Of a DNA stretch of 53,057 bases, positions 1-9,233 are shown in pieces. The notes beneath the pieces were generated by a model, which did not search any database, was not told where the DNA came from, and worked only from the letters and a program-made list of their open reading frames with translations. Made by a program: the position numbers and the translations under genes. Where the stretch lies: the NCBI RefSeq assembly GCF_012912105.1, contig NZ_QMEA01000030.1, positions 1 to 53,057 on the forward strand, in the 5' to 3' direction. This DNA is from Brasilonema sp. UFV-L1. Its GTDB lineage: Bacteria > Cyanobacteriota > Cyanobacteriia > Cyanobacteriales > Nostocaceae. The stretch's first letter is position 1, and every line of letters starts with the position of its first letter.

Positions 1-24
1 TGTACTCAGGTCGGTGTAGGTAGT

Positions 25-828
25 TCACCGACGTTCTGTGACTAAAGTCAAGCTAACCCATTCGCCTTTATCGCTGTAGTTGCGAATCATCCGTTGTCGT
101 AAATTCGGTTGGATAAGCCAACCAACCTCAAGAAAAAATGGTTGACGTAATTGCAGTTTGAGTGGAGAAGTCGCAGAAGCACCATCAGGGAGAAGTAGAA
201 CTTGTATCTGCTTTTGTGGATCTTGGTTAAAGTGGATGATAGAGTCTTTTACAATTGCTGTTGAAGTGATTGTGTGTTGGTCAAAGGTTAAACTTTGCGT
301 TAATCGTCCAGCGCCATCAAGTTGTAGTTGCATTTTGGTGGAGTAACTTTGGGTAGAACGCCAATCTGGATATATTGTCACTGCTTCACCCTGCCATTCT
401 CCCAGAAGGTCATCGACTTTTAAAGGTGGATTTTGTACTGGTTGAGTTCCAGCCAGATGTTCTCGAATCAGGGTAAATTGGTTTAGCTGGAGGTTTTTGT
501 CAAACAACTGAACTAGGCGTAAGCGGCGATTTTCGGAAATGAAACCAAATTCTGCCCCAAATTCGGAAAATGGACCAAGTTGGATAGAACCTTGAGAAAA
601 CGCTCCATTCTCAAACAACAGAATACCGCGTCCTAAGGACGAATATTCTAAAATTTTTTCATTTCCCGCCAAGCGGATAGTTTGGCGGATAGTTTGGTTG
701 TTGTTTAACCCTTGCAAGGAAACGACACTGGGAATATCTTCTAGAATTTCACCTTGAGGCGAGAAACGGGTAAATGAACTCTGCCATTCACCCAGGTTGT
801 TTAGTAAAGCTTCCCACTGCGATCGCAT
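25..828 (-). CDS. DUF3598 family protein
   Basis: A 267-residue soluble protein that I recognise as the cyanobacterial DUF3598 family, whose members are predicted to fold as lipocalin/FABP-like beta barrels; no biochemical role is established. The N-terminal signature is visible (SQWEALLNNLGEWQSSFTRF, then SPQGEILEDIPS), followed by alternating beta-strand-like segments and a second domain beginning near residue 140 (LLGEWQGEAV), so the protein looks like two similar barrels in tandem. There is no signal peptide or membrane segment. The start codon lies inside a HIP1 site. It lies 79 bp downstream of the ftsX-like gene on the same strand, so the two may be co-transcribed. Confidence 0.8.
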   Translation of the reverse strand: MRSQWEALLNNLGEWQSSFTRFSPQGEILEDIPSVVSLQGLNNNQTIRQTIRLAGNEKILEYSSLGRGILLFENGAFSQGSIQLGPFSEFGAEFGFISENRRLRLVQLFDKNLQLNQFTLIREHLAGTQPVQNPPLKVDDLLGEWQGEAVTIYPDWRSTQSYSTKMQLQLDGAGRLTQSLTFDQHTITSTAIVKDSIIHFNQDPQKQIQVLLLPDGASATSPLKLQLRQPFFLEVGWLIQPNLRQRMIRNYSDKGEWVSLTLVTERR

Positions 829-907
829 AAGTTAGAGTTTTGAGCTATGGACGATATATTATAGCTTATAAAAAGTAAATTTTGTGATTATTCATCATTC
901 ATAAATC

Positions 908-1810
908 CTAGCTTTTTGCAAATCGCCACAAAGCAAAAAGACTCCCTAATAGTCCGACTACTGTTCCAAAAAAGAGGAGAATCAAAGGCAATAGTAAAGT
1001 TTGTAACAGACTGAGTTGCATACCGTTGCTCAGAAATCGAAGAAACTCAGGTTGATTGACTAACCACTTGTTAAGAAGCTGTTGAGTGCAGATGATGAAA
1101 CCCGAAGCAGTCGCACCGCCAAGAAAGCCACAAGTCACTCCTTGTAAGATAAATGGCAGATAAATCCATGCTGAAGTTGCGCCCACAAGTTGCATAACTT
1201 CAATTTCCCGACGACGGGCTATGACAATGAGGCGAATGGTTGTTGAAGTCACACTAACTGCAGTTAAGGTAAAAACAATTGTAATCGTCAGTGACACCCA
1301 GTTTAAAGCTTTATGTAATTGGGCGATTTTTTTGACAGCTTGATCCACATACTGTACAGCGTCAACTCCTTGTAACTTTGCCAGTTGCTTTGCTAAAGTT
1401 GGCACAGCAGAAGAATTGCGTGCTTTGACTTTCAATTCATCTACTAAAGGATTATGACCAAGTTGCTCAGTTGCACCTTCAATATCAGAAATCCCTAATT
1501 CTTGGACTAATTTTTTCCAAGCTTGCTCTTTGGTAATTGTTTTAATATCTTCTACTTGTGGCATTGTTGCGACTTGTGGCAAAATCACTGCTGCCCTTGT
1601 ATCTGGCTTAAGATAGACAGAGACTTCCAACTGGCTACCAAAATGATTGAGCAGTTTTTCTAATTGCCAAGAAGTTTGCAGGCTTATACCAAATAAGAAT
1701 AGTAAAACAGTCACAGTACTGACAGCTGCCCAGTTCATCCATCCACCACGTTGCAAACCCAAGAAGGTTTCTTTGAGCAGATAGTCAAGTTTAGTGATCA
1801 ACCTCGGCAT
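908..1810 (-). CDS. ftsX: FtsX-like ABC transporter permease
   Basis: Predicted integral membrane protein of the FtsX family, which pairs with the ATPase FtsE to control peptidoglycan hydrolases at the division site. From the ATG chosen here (300 residues) it shows a first membrane helix near residues 25-45 (VSTVTVLLFLFGISLQ), a roughly 100-residue extracytoplasmic domain, then three more hydrophobic helices with the typical cytoplasmic loop (RRREIEVMQLVGATSAWI). An ATG 54 bases further upstream is in frame, but the start used here has a GAGG ribosome binding site six bases before it and begins with the family-like MPRLITKLDYLLKE. No ftsE lies beside it, as is common in cyanobacteria. Confidence 0.85.
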   Translation of the reverse strand: MPRLITKLDYLLKETFLGLQRGGWMNWAAVSTVTVLLFLFGISLQTSWQLEKLLNHFGSQLEVSVYLKPDTRAAVILPQVATMPQVEDIKTITKEQAWKKLVQELGISDIEGATEQLGHNPLVDELKVKARNSSAVPTLAKQLAKLQGVDAVQYVDQAVKKIAQLHKALNWVSLTITIVFTLTAVSVTSTTIRLIVIARRREIEVMQLVGATSAWIYLPFILQGVTCGFLGGATASGFIICTQQLLNKWLVNQPEFLRFLSNGMQLSLLQTLLLPLILLFFGTVVGLLGSLFALWRFAKS

Positions 1811-2010
1811 TTGATACCTCAGTGTTTTTGAGAAAACAACAGTATCTTTTATACCCGAAAGCATGATAGATAGCCAGAGAAATATCTACATATCATGACT
1901 ACGGGAATGAATATTGAAGTAAAAAAATAACTCAACGTGTTCTCCAAAGATACTGAGGCGCAGACTGCAAGTTCAGCACCTCCTTGTTTTAATCAATCAC
2001 CAAAACTAAC

Positions 2011-3047
2011 TCATGGTTTTCTTGCGGTTATAAGTGAATAGTAGCCATAGGTTGGGGTGACTGATATATCTTCAAATCCACATTCTGTCAGAATTTGCTC
2101 AAGTTCTCCTGCTGTGAATTGCTTACCTTCAGTCACCCAGATCATGCACATTGAAAATGAAGTAGCAACCACGGGGCTATCTTTCGTATCCGATAGTAAT
2201 ATTTCGTGAAGGTAAATGTGACCTCCTGATGGTAATGCTTCAAAGCTGCGTCGAGCCAAATACAGACACTTTTGCCAACCCCAATCATGAAAGATATTAC
2301 TAAATAAAATTGCATCGTAACCATTCGGAAAAGGGTCTTTGAAAAAATCCAGAGCGTATGTGTCTACTTGGTCTTGCAATCCAGCTTGAGCAATGTATTC
2401 TTCTTCTGCAATCTGACATACTGTTGGCAATTCCAAAATAGTGCAACGTATTTGTGGGTAGCGTTGAGCCAAGGCAAAACAAAAGGCTCCAGAGCCACCT
2501 CCAATATCGAGAAGACGGTTTACACCTTCAAAGTTACCTCGCAATGCAGCGCCTAATGCGGGAGAGACTGTCTGGCTGTGCATATGTCGGGTAAAGACTC
2601 TAGCTTGTTCCAGTTCTACTTCGTGAGTTTCCCAGATATCTTTCTGTTCGTAGATAGTTGATTTGTCCTTGCGTAGAGCTTCTAGCAATGTTGAGTGCGA
2701 TAGTGGAGTCGTTCGCATAAAATGCAATATACCACCCCAGTAGTAAGGACTGTTTGTAAGTAATAATTTTTACATGAATCGGGTAAGTGAAATTTGCCGT
2801 TGTGCTGCACGAGATAACCTAGTGATGCTAATACTCCCAAAAGCGCCTCAGTCGCACGTCCTCCTAAAGACAACTTTTTTGCTACATCTTCAGCTGTTGC
2901 TGGAGCTTCATCTAGAAAAGGAAATAGCCCGACTTCGTCTGCAACAGTCAGTGTAGGAAAATGGAACATAGACATCCATGTATCCCAAAGCAATCTATCA
3001 TCACAAGTTTGTATAGCAAAATGTGTTATTTTATGGTAATTATACAT
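2011..3047 (-). pseudogene. O-methyltransferase, frameshifted
   Basis: Two overlapping reading frames together make one SAM-dependent O-methyltransferase of the plant/bacterial Methyltransf_2 type. The upstream part (from 3047) carries the winged-helix dimerisation domain (FPFLDEAPATAEDVAKKL, ATEALLGVLASLGYL). The downstream part carries the Rossmann domain with the SAM loop LLDIGGGSGAFCFAL and FSNIFHDWGWQ. The frame changes near 2762-2766: restoring one base would join KNY to LLTNSPYYWGGILHF, which reads as a normal continuation. Either the gene has decayed or the base is a sequencing error. The substrate cannot be told from the sequence. Each half is too short to work alone. Confidence 0.8.
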
Positions 3048-3604
3048 TAATTACAAAGGAAGATGTAGATTCTACTTATTAATATCACAAAGTCCTTTAT
3101 AACAGGACTTACGCAAAGAAACCCGGTTTATACGAAAAATCGTCTGTTTCGCAACCAAATACGAACGAAGAAACCGAGTTTCTAGCAGATGGTGCGTAAG
3201 TCCTTTACCAACGAACTCAGTCGAGATGAATTGGTGGCGATCGCCCGTAGTATGAAATAACCCTCTCCTCAAGAAGCACACACGCCGGTTTGAGTGTACC
3301 TCCGCCTGGAAGTTTGACTTTTTTCTGGCGTTTAAACTAGTGTTTCACCACAGGAACTTCGCCGGGTACACAAACCCGGTTTCGATAAAGTTACCGGGTT
3401 TCTCAACAGATCGTTCAGCCTGCACAGTTGCTTTGACAGGCTACCTACATCACCGATAAAAACACAAGAGAAAGTTTAGGTAGGTGTAGGCATTGCATTC
3501 GGTGATGATGGGTTTTACCCAATTTAGCTACGGGACTGGAATTGTTAAGATTAAAGAACTCAGAATATATTAAAACCTAGCCCACACACGTGAGTTACAG
3601 GACC
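3048..3604. other. Intergenic stretch rich in inverted repeats
   Basis: No gene is supported here. It holds one complete MITE-like element (listed separately) and a second cluster of related palindromes at about 3362-3401, where AAACCCGGT faces ACCGGGTTT. Short copies of a CTACCTACA / TAGGTGTAGG motif follow at 3440-3490. A 69-codon frame on the minus strand is just open space through the repeat. Confidence 0.6.
3104..3204. repeat. MITE-like element, TIR AGGACTTACGCA
   Basis: A 101-bp element bounded by perfect 12-bp inverted repeats, AGGACTTACGCA and TGCGTAAGTCCT. Inside is a nested inverted pair (AAACCCGGTTT facing AAACCGAGTTT) and a CTAGCAGATGGTGCG right end. A near copy lies at 41656-41752 and a longer element with the same termini at 42436-42654, so this is a dispersed family. 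There is no coding capacity. Confidence 0.75.
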
Positions 3605-4168
3605 ATGCCCATAGAAATCGCTGTTGAAAAGAAAAAGTTACAAAAACCGCCATTAGAACTTCATTACTTAGGCGATCGCGTTCTTCGTCAAGGAGCAAAG
3701 CGCGTATCTAAAGTAGACGAAGAAATTCGTCAAACGATACGTGAAATGCTGCAAACTATGTACAGCAAGGATGGCATTGGTTTGGCTGCACCTCAAGTGG
3801 GAGTTCATAAACAACTGATTGTCATCGACTGCGAACCGGATAACCCAGCTAACCCACCACTGGTATTAATTAACCCCACTATCAAACAGTTCAGCCGTGA
3901 GATCTGCGTGGCGCAAGAAGGATGTTTGAGTATCCCAGGAGTCTACATGGATGTCAAGCGTCCGCAAGTTGTCGAAATTGCTTACAAAGACGAACATGGG
4001 CATCCCCGAACATTAAAAGCTGGAGATTTACTTGGACGTTGCATTCAGCACGAGATGGATCACCTCAACGGCGTGGTATTTGTAGATCGTGTAGAAAACT
4101 CTTTAGCTTTGACGCAAGAGCTCTCTAAGCATGGGTTTTCACATCAGGCTGTAAAACCAATAAAATGA
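3605..4168 (+). CDS. def: Peptide deformylase
   Basis: Removes the N-terminal formyl group from nascent proteins; a cytoplasmic metalloenzyme. All three family motifs are intact: GIGLAAPQVG, EGCLSIPG (metal-binding Cys) and QHEMDHLNG (two metal-binding His and the catalytic Glu). I chose the ATG that gives 187 residues starting MPIEIAVEKKKL, because cyanobacterial homologues begin in the same way; a GTG 15 bases upstream is in frame but has no ribosome binding site. A small membrane protein gene follows closely on the same strand, its start 22 bases after the stop of def. Confidence 0.95.
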   Translation: MPIEIAVEKKKLQKPPLELHYLGDRVLRQGAKRVSKVDEEIRQTIREMLQTMYSKDGIGLAAPQVGVHKQLIVIDCEPDNPANPPLVLINPTIKQFSREICVAQEGCLSIPGVYMDVKRPQVVEIAYKDEHGHPRTLKAGDLLGRCIQHEMDHLNGVVFVDRVENSLALTQELSKHGFSHQAVKPIK

Positions 4169-4189
4169 GGTAGTTAGATAGTGAATATA

Positions 4190-4387
4190 ATGACTCCAAA
4201 AAGCGGTTTATTCTTGGCTGGTTCTTGTATTACAGCTATAGCCGCAGTCGGTTCAATGTTTGAACTCGCTTCTGGACAACCAGACTTCGGTACTCAAACA
4301 ACTGCAATCATTCTAGCAATAAGCATTCCACTGACAGGATTATTTTTCGTTGCTGCAGTTAGGGATGCTAGAGCTAATATTAAATAA
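4190..4387 (+). CDS. Small two-helix membrane protein
   Basis: A 65-residue protein made almost entirely of two hydrophobic helices (LFLAGSCITAIAAVGSMFEL and AIILAISIPLTGLFFVAAV) joined by a short polar loop (ASGQPDFGTQT) and ending in a basic tail (RDARANIK). I do not recognise a named family. It starts 22 bases after def and is probably transcribed with it. A GTG nine bases upstream could also serve as start; neither has a convincing ribosome binding site. Confidence 0.65.
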   Translation: MTPKSGLFLAGSCITAIAAVGSMFELASGQPDFGTQTTAIILAISIPLTGLFFVAAVRDARANIK

Positions 4388-4495
4388 GCATCAGGTATAA
4401 AGTAAGGAAAAGGAAAAAAGAAAAGAGAAAAAAGAAATCATTTGACTTTTTACCTTTTCCCTTTTACTAAAAGTTGATCATTTCGTTGGAATTGC

Positions 4496-4512
4496 TGATC
4501 AAAATTTGATCA
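4496..4512. other. Perfect 17-bp palindrome
   Basis: TGATCAAAATTTGATCA is a perfect inverted repeat around one central base, with another TGATCA about 20 bases to the left. It lies between convergent genes, 30 bases from the 3' end of the AhpD-like gene. It is AT-rich and lacks the form of a terminator. Confidence 0.5.
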
Positions 4513-4541
4513 TAGAAACAGCATGAGGTAAGGATAAGTCC

Positions 4542-4934
4542 TTACGTCTTGAATTGCTCATCTACTGGAATTTGGTAACCGTTGGCAAGGCGATTGGTTG
4601 TATTGGCTGTAGCAATAATTCCCATCAGTTCGCCAAACATGACATCGCTCATCCCTTTTGCATGCGCTGCTGCTGTGTGTGAGGCGATACAGTACTCGCA
4701 ACCATTTGTCACACTCACAGCAATGTAAATCAGTTCGCGCATCAGAGGATCGAGTTCGCCAGGGCTAGTCATCACTTCTTTGACTGTTTCCCACGTTCGC
4801 CGTAGAGTGGGAGGATGGTTCGCTATGGCTTTCCAGAAATTGTTAATGTAGTCAGTCTTACGAATCACGCGAATGTCATCGTAGACTAAACGAACTTCGT
4901 CATTAGCTTCTTCGTATTCAATCAGTTTGTTCAT
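4542..4934 (-). CDS. AhpD-like carboxymuconolactone decarboxylase family protein
   Basis: A 130-residue all-helical protein of the CMD/AhpD superfamily, whose AhpD members use a Cys-x-x-Cys pair as a peroxidase or disulfide reductant. The redox motif is intact: C79-E-Y-C82 followed by H86 (NGCEYCIASHT), with an upstream Glu in LMRELIYIAV that completes the AhpD proton relay. Length fits single-domain family members. It stands alone on its strand and faces a long gene-free region. Peroxide protection is the likely role, but many members are uncharacterised. Confidence 0.85.
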   Translation of the reverse strand: MNKLIEYEEANDEVRLVYDDIRVIRKTDYINNFWKAIANHPPTLRRTWETVKEVMTSPGELDPLMRELIYIAVSVTNGCEYCIASHTAAAHAKGMSDVMFGELMGIIATANTTNRLANGYQIPVDEQFKT

Positions 4935-6512
4935 TGTTTAAGATGTTCCCCAACTGTATTGGCTTCATGAAATCTACATAAATTTGCCAATCGCCTGAGT
5001 AAGGTAGATTGAGTGTATATTTTTTTCTTTATAGTTGACTTCGTATTTACTAGTCATCAATATATTTTTATTCTTACTCGCTTCTTGCCAGAACATCATC
5101 TAAGAATTAACCCTAGAGAATGCAGAAGATGCGAAGGAAATAGACGTACGCAGGGTTATAGCTCATTTTAGACTACCGAAAGAAGTATTTGTATACAAAA
5201 GTTTTATACCCTTTGATGATTGCCAAAGTACTGGTAGTATTTCATACTTTTATTTGTCCAAAGACTTATATTTTTTTCATTTTATACACTGAAATACATA
5301 AAATTTTCATGAATTTTATCTTTTTTGTTAGGTTACTTAAGTACAAGCACTGAAATTATTAACAGTTTCAAATTCTCTGACAAACTAGACTGGAACAAAT
5401 GCAATTTTTCATGCTTTTTTCACTTACTTGTAGTACTTTTCATACATTTTTTAACTTTTTGATGAAAATTATAGTAATCTAAATGTTAGTGAGTATGCTA
5501 TTTACCATCTACCCACTCACTAAAACTTTCTATTTTCTCTGGTATGTACTCGACAAGTTGAGTACCACTGGACATTTCTGAATGTGGCACTCAAACCTCT
5601 CCAGGGTGACGATTCATTACAAAACAACGTCACATTGTGTTACCGCTACGTATGATGAAATTACCTTGTTATGAAACAGTGACCTTTGGCTCTCATGGCG
5701 TAACGTTGCTGTATGAGTTATTATTACAGTCATTATTACTATGAGTTTACCATTCTTGTCGTTCAAACAATCATCTACTTAGGTGAAAGAAAAGTTGGTG
5801 GACAGCCGTCTAATGGCAATGGTAGGTAAGATGAAAACATGCCTCTTGTTGTTGACAAAGATATCAGTAATTCCTTTTTTGGTTTTTAAAAATAGTTTAT
5901 AAAGCTCTGTTTGAGAAATAGTTGTCCGCTTTGCAAACTTACTTTCATCCCTCATTATGCGGTAAACCTTATGACCAATTACCTTGTTAATTTTCAGTTA
6001 TCAATTATCAATTATCGATTTTATAAATGCTCATTGTTCATTGTTGATTGATTCTGAAGTCGTGGGATCATTGATAATTGTTCATTGATTTTGACTGAAT
6101 GTACTCCTCAGTATAACTCAGTACAATCGTTAGATAAGTAGCTTAAACTCTGGTGCGCAAGCCATCCGTTATTTCTCCCTGACTGTCATAAGAAGCAGCA
6201 GAACTGAGCAAAACTCAAAACCAGCAAAGCTACAAAATTTACCAGGAATTAAGCATCTCCAAACATCACTCTCCCTGACGGGGAGCACTCTTCGTTTTCA
6301 GCAATTGAGTACTATAGGCTTACTTGTGTACTTGCTTTTTATAAACAGGTATAAGTCATGCTGAAACGACTTCTTAATCAGAGAAAGTAAAGTTTGTGGC
6401 AACAATATAGAGACTAAGTTACTAGTTATCAATAGCATATTTTTTCTACTATACAGCCACAAGTACTTATCTTCATGTCCAAATCATTCTTTCTGTCGAA
6501 AATTATTGATTT
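4935..6512. other. 1.6-kb AT-rich gene-free region
   Basis: No reading frame with coding character was seen on either strand. It contains two similar stretches (GTAGTATTTCATACTTTT near 5236 and GTAGTACTTTTCATACATTT near 5430), a small inverted repeat around 5546-5565, and degenerate tandem ATCAATTATC-type heptamers near 6000. The right end must carry the promoter and leader of the PATAN response regulator gene. Confidence 0.5.
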
Positions 6513-7595
6513 ATGAATATGACGACACTTCCTATTGGTAGATACAGATTTTTTCAAACATTACAGCCATTATCTCTACTAGGAAAAATGACCAGCAAAC
6601 CTCTTACTGGTTGTTGGCAAGTTTTTAGTCCGTCAGTTTCTTGGTCAATCTATTTAGATGAAGGGAAACTGATTTATGCTTGCTATACAGATAAAATGTT
6701 TGATTTAATTGACAGACATTTAGAGCGTTTAAGTGAGCAATTTCCTACTATTAATCGTGGAATTTCTAAACAATTGCAGACAGTATTTAACGCAGGGCTT
6801 GACAATCAAGAAATACTAAATCCAGATTATTTAGCTATTTGCTGGTTAGTGAATCAAAAGTATATAACTCCTGCTCAAGCTGGAGTGTTGATAGAACAAT
6901 TAGCAATAGAAGTGCTTGAGCCATTTCTGAAGATAAAAGAGGGAAGTTACGAATTTACCTCTGAGAGTTTCATAAATGATATGCCAAAGTTCTGTCATCT
7001 AGATTTATGCTTGATAGTCGAAAAATGTCAATATTACTCACAAAATCAAGGAAATACGAAATCACGAAGTAAACGACAGCGCTTTTACTCTTTTGCATCA
7101 AAAATCTGGCAGCCACAAAAAAAAACTGAGCAAAAGTTTACAAATACAAACAGTGCGCAGACGACAGAAGTTAAGAATAACGATGGTAAACAGCAGCAGA
7201 ATTATCAAAAGTCATCTGAAGTAAAAGTTTATAAAATTGTTTGCATTGATGATAGTCCTGTCATCATCAATTCAATCAGTAATTTCTTAGATGACAAAAT
7301 GTTTTCTGTGATTGCAATCAATGATTCTTTAAAAGCGTTAATGCAAATTATCCGTGTCAAACCTGACCTCATTTTACTAGACATTGAAATGCCAAGTTTA
7401 GATGGCTATGAACTGTGTTCTTTGTTACGAAAACATTCATATTTTCAAAATACGCCAGTGATTATGGTTACGGGTAGAACAGGAATAATAGACAGAGCAA
7501 AAGCAAAGATGGTTAGAGCGACAGGCTATCTAACCAAGCCTTTTACACAGGTAGATTTGCTAAAAGTTGTCTTTCATCATATCGAAGGTTTATAA
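6513..7595 (+). CDS. PATAN-domain response regulator (PatA-like)
   Basis: A 360-residue two-component response regulator. Residues 1 to about 170 form a PATAN-type region (PLTGCWQVFSP, SWSIYLDEGKLIYA, LLxxVE-like helices), a linker of about 65 polar residues follows, and a CheY-like receiver fills 238-360. Receiver residues are intact: acidic pair D246-D247, phosphoacceptor D290 in LILLDIEMPS, the Thr in MVTG, and the Lys in LTKPF. There is no DNA-binding output domain. Proteins of this build act in cyanobacterial phototaxis, hormogonium motility and heterocyst patterning; here no cheA or cheW is adjacent. An orphan Hpt gene 749 bases downstream is a plausible phosphodonor. Confidence 0.88.
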   Translation: MNMTTLPIGRYRFFQTLQPLSLLGKMTSKPLTGCWQVFSPSVSWSIYLDEGKLIYACYTDKMFDLIDRHLERLSEQFPTINRGISKQLQTVFNAGLDNQEILNPDYLAICWLVNQKYITPAQAGVLIEQLAIEVLEPFLKIKEGSYEFTSESFINDMPKFCHLDLCLIVEKCQYYSQNQGNTKSRSKRQRFYSFASKIWQPQKKTEQKFTNTNSAQTTEVKNNDGKQQQNYQKSSEVKVYKIVCIDDSPVIINSISNFLDDKMFSVIAINDSLKALMQIIRVKPDLILLDIEMPSLDGYELCSLLRKHSYFQNTPVIMVTGRTGIIDRAKAKMVRATGYLTKPFTQVDLLKVVFHHIEGL

Positions 7596-8343
7596 GTCAT
7601 GTAACACTTGTGCTAAACTTCGTCTGTTGTAGCTGGTTTTGGATTTCAATAGTTTAGTATGAATTGGGTTAATCCCTGCGATTCTATAAAATGATTTATC
7701 TAATTCATGTCTTCTCTTTGCGCACTATGGTGTGCCTCTGCTGACTTTAAAAATCAAACGAAAACTTGACAATTAGTTTTTAAAGAATGCTCATGATGAG
7801 CAGTTTTTCTTTTTATATTAGCTTCAAAATATATCAGGCTCATCAAAAGTTAAATATCTATTCTTTACAGTTAGAAGAATTCAAAAATTAACTGTTTGTA
7901 AAAGATAAAGCAGAGTACTGATGCCTATACAGCTAAAAGAATAGCTGCTTAATGAATGGCAATGTAAATTTGAATTTCTGTATGAATAGTTCAAATATTA
8001 TACTTGTCGTAATACAAACCCTAAACAACTTGGAGATTACTCAATACCCCACTCATTGCATTCTGAATTCTGAATATGAGTTCTTATTTACAGGATTTTT
8101 CTAGCAAGATAAACAATTATTAATAGTCCAAAATAGGGAAAGTATTTTGTATTTTTTCATACTTTATACTATCTCACATTGCTTCAATCCCCTAAATTTA
8201 TGATGGGGGAGGTTGATAATTTTGATCGCTCCTTTGTGGTACGAAGTGCCATATTTTGAATTTTTAACCCCTTGTAAGTGCAGAACACACGTCAAAGGTG
8301 TTCACTTTGCAAGGGAATTTATAACTATTGAAGAACAAATACT
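7596..8343. other. Intergenic region with structured leader
   Basis: No gene is supported. The stretch is AT-rich, has a GAATTCTGAAT-type short duplication near 8060, a GTATTTTTTCATACTTT stretch near 8152 that recalls those in the 4935-6512 gap, and ends with a long hairpin just before the Hpt gene (listed separately). Confidence 0.5.
8268..8315 (+). promoter_or_regulatory. Long imperfect hairpin in the leader of the Hpt gene
   Basis: CCCTTGTAAGTGCAGAACAC on the left pairs imperfectly with GTGTTCACTTTGCAAGGG on the right across a loop of about nine bases. It ends about 28 bases before the start codon. No U-run follows, so it is more likely a leader structure or an operator than a terminator. 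Confidence 0.4.
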
Positions 8344-9144
8344 ATGTTACAAGACAAAGAACTAGAAACCCAATTGCAATTTATAGAGTCAGCAATTGAC
8401 TCTCTCAATACTTTGGAAGCTGTTTTATTAGAAGTCAAATTTAATCGTCAAATCGCTCTACAAAAAATTAATGCTGGAGTGAAAGCTGCTCATTCTATAA
8501 AAGGTGGAGCAGGAATGATGGGATTTCGGACTTTAAGTGCTTTAGCTCACCGTTTAGAAGATTCTTTTAAAGTGTTAACAACTCAGAAAGACTCTTTAGA
8601 ACTTGATATTGATTTGCAAAGTTTACTTTTAGCTGGAGTCGATTGGCTGCGTCAGATACTGAAACTACATTTAGAAGGTTATACCATCGATGAACAATGG
8701 TTAGCCACTTTTTGTTATCCAGTTTTTGAAGAGTTACAAGAGCGTTTGGGCGATTTAGTTTCTGAGGAAAATCTCACGATTCTATCACCTGACAATGAAC
8801 TGCAAGACATTATTTCTTTACTATTTCAAACAGAAGTCGAAGACTGTCTACAACGTCTAGAATCATTGATTTTAAATAGTGAAAAGTCTGTTTTACAGGA
8901 CGAAGTGACTCTTATGGCAATAGAGTTGGGTGGTTTAGGGGAAATGCTTCAGCTACAACCTTTTACTCTGCTTTGTAAATCCATAACTGAACAATTAGAA
9001 GCAGCAGAAGAAGTTGAAGAAATTACGCAGTTAGCCTTACAAGCATGGCGACAGTCAAAAACCTTGATACTCACTCATCAGATTGATAGTTTACCAACAA
9101 AGATTACCCATAAGTTAGCAGATTCTCTCAATAGCTGCGTGTGA
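8344..9144 (+). CDS. Orphan histidine phosphotransfer (Hpt) protein
   Basis: A 266-residue protein with an N-terminal Hpt domain; the phosphorylatable His is H50 in KAAHSIKGGAGMMGF, with LAHRLEDSFKVL after it as in CheA P1 domains. The rest (about 100-266) is helical and contains a second, degenerate Hpt-like bundle (IISLLFQTEVEDCLQRLESL) without the His. No kinase, CheW or receiver domain follows, so either it is a stand-alone phosphotransfer protein or the front part of a hybrid CheA that has been cut. No continuation in another frame was convincing. Its position after the PATAN regulator suggests a shared relay. Confidence 0.8.
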   Translation: MLQDKELETQLQFIESAIDSLNTLEAVLLEVKFNRQIALQKINAGVKAAHSIKGGAGMMGFRTLSALAHRLEDSFKVLTTQKDSLELDIDLQSLLLAGVDWLRQILKLHLEGYTIDEQWLATFCYPVFEELQERLGDLVSEENLTILSPDNELQDIISLLFQTEVEDCLQRLESLILNSEKSVLQDEVTLMAIELGGLGEMLQLQPFTLLCKSITEQLEAAEEVEEITQLALQAWRQSKTLILTHQIDSLPTKITHKLADSLNSCV

Positions 9145-9233
9145 AGCCGCTAGTTTTGAACCGGAAATAAGCAAATATCCGGAAAGAACAATTCTTTGGA
9201 TGTATAACAAAGGCTAGATACTAGCTGAAAAGT

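Noticed and set aside
3072-3281. 69-codon minus-strand frame near 3.1 kb
   Set aside because: It is a chance frame across the MITE-like element with no domain or ribosome binding site.
8344-9144. Hpt gene as the broken front of a CheA hybrid
   Set aside because: Sequence after the stop was read in all forward frames and no P2, dimerisation or kinase motif was found; the NTPase gene begins 89 bases later. I keep it as an orphan Hpt protein.
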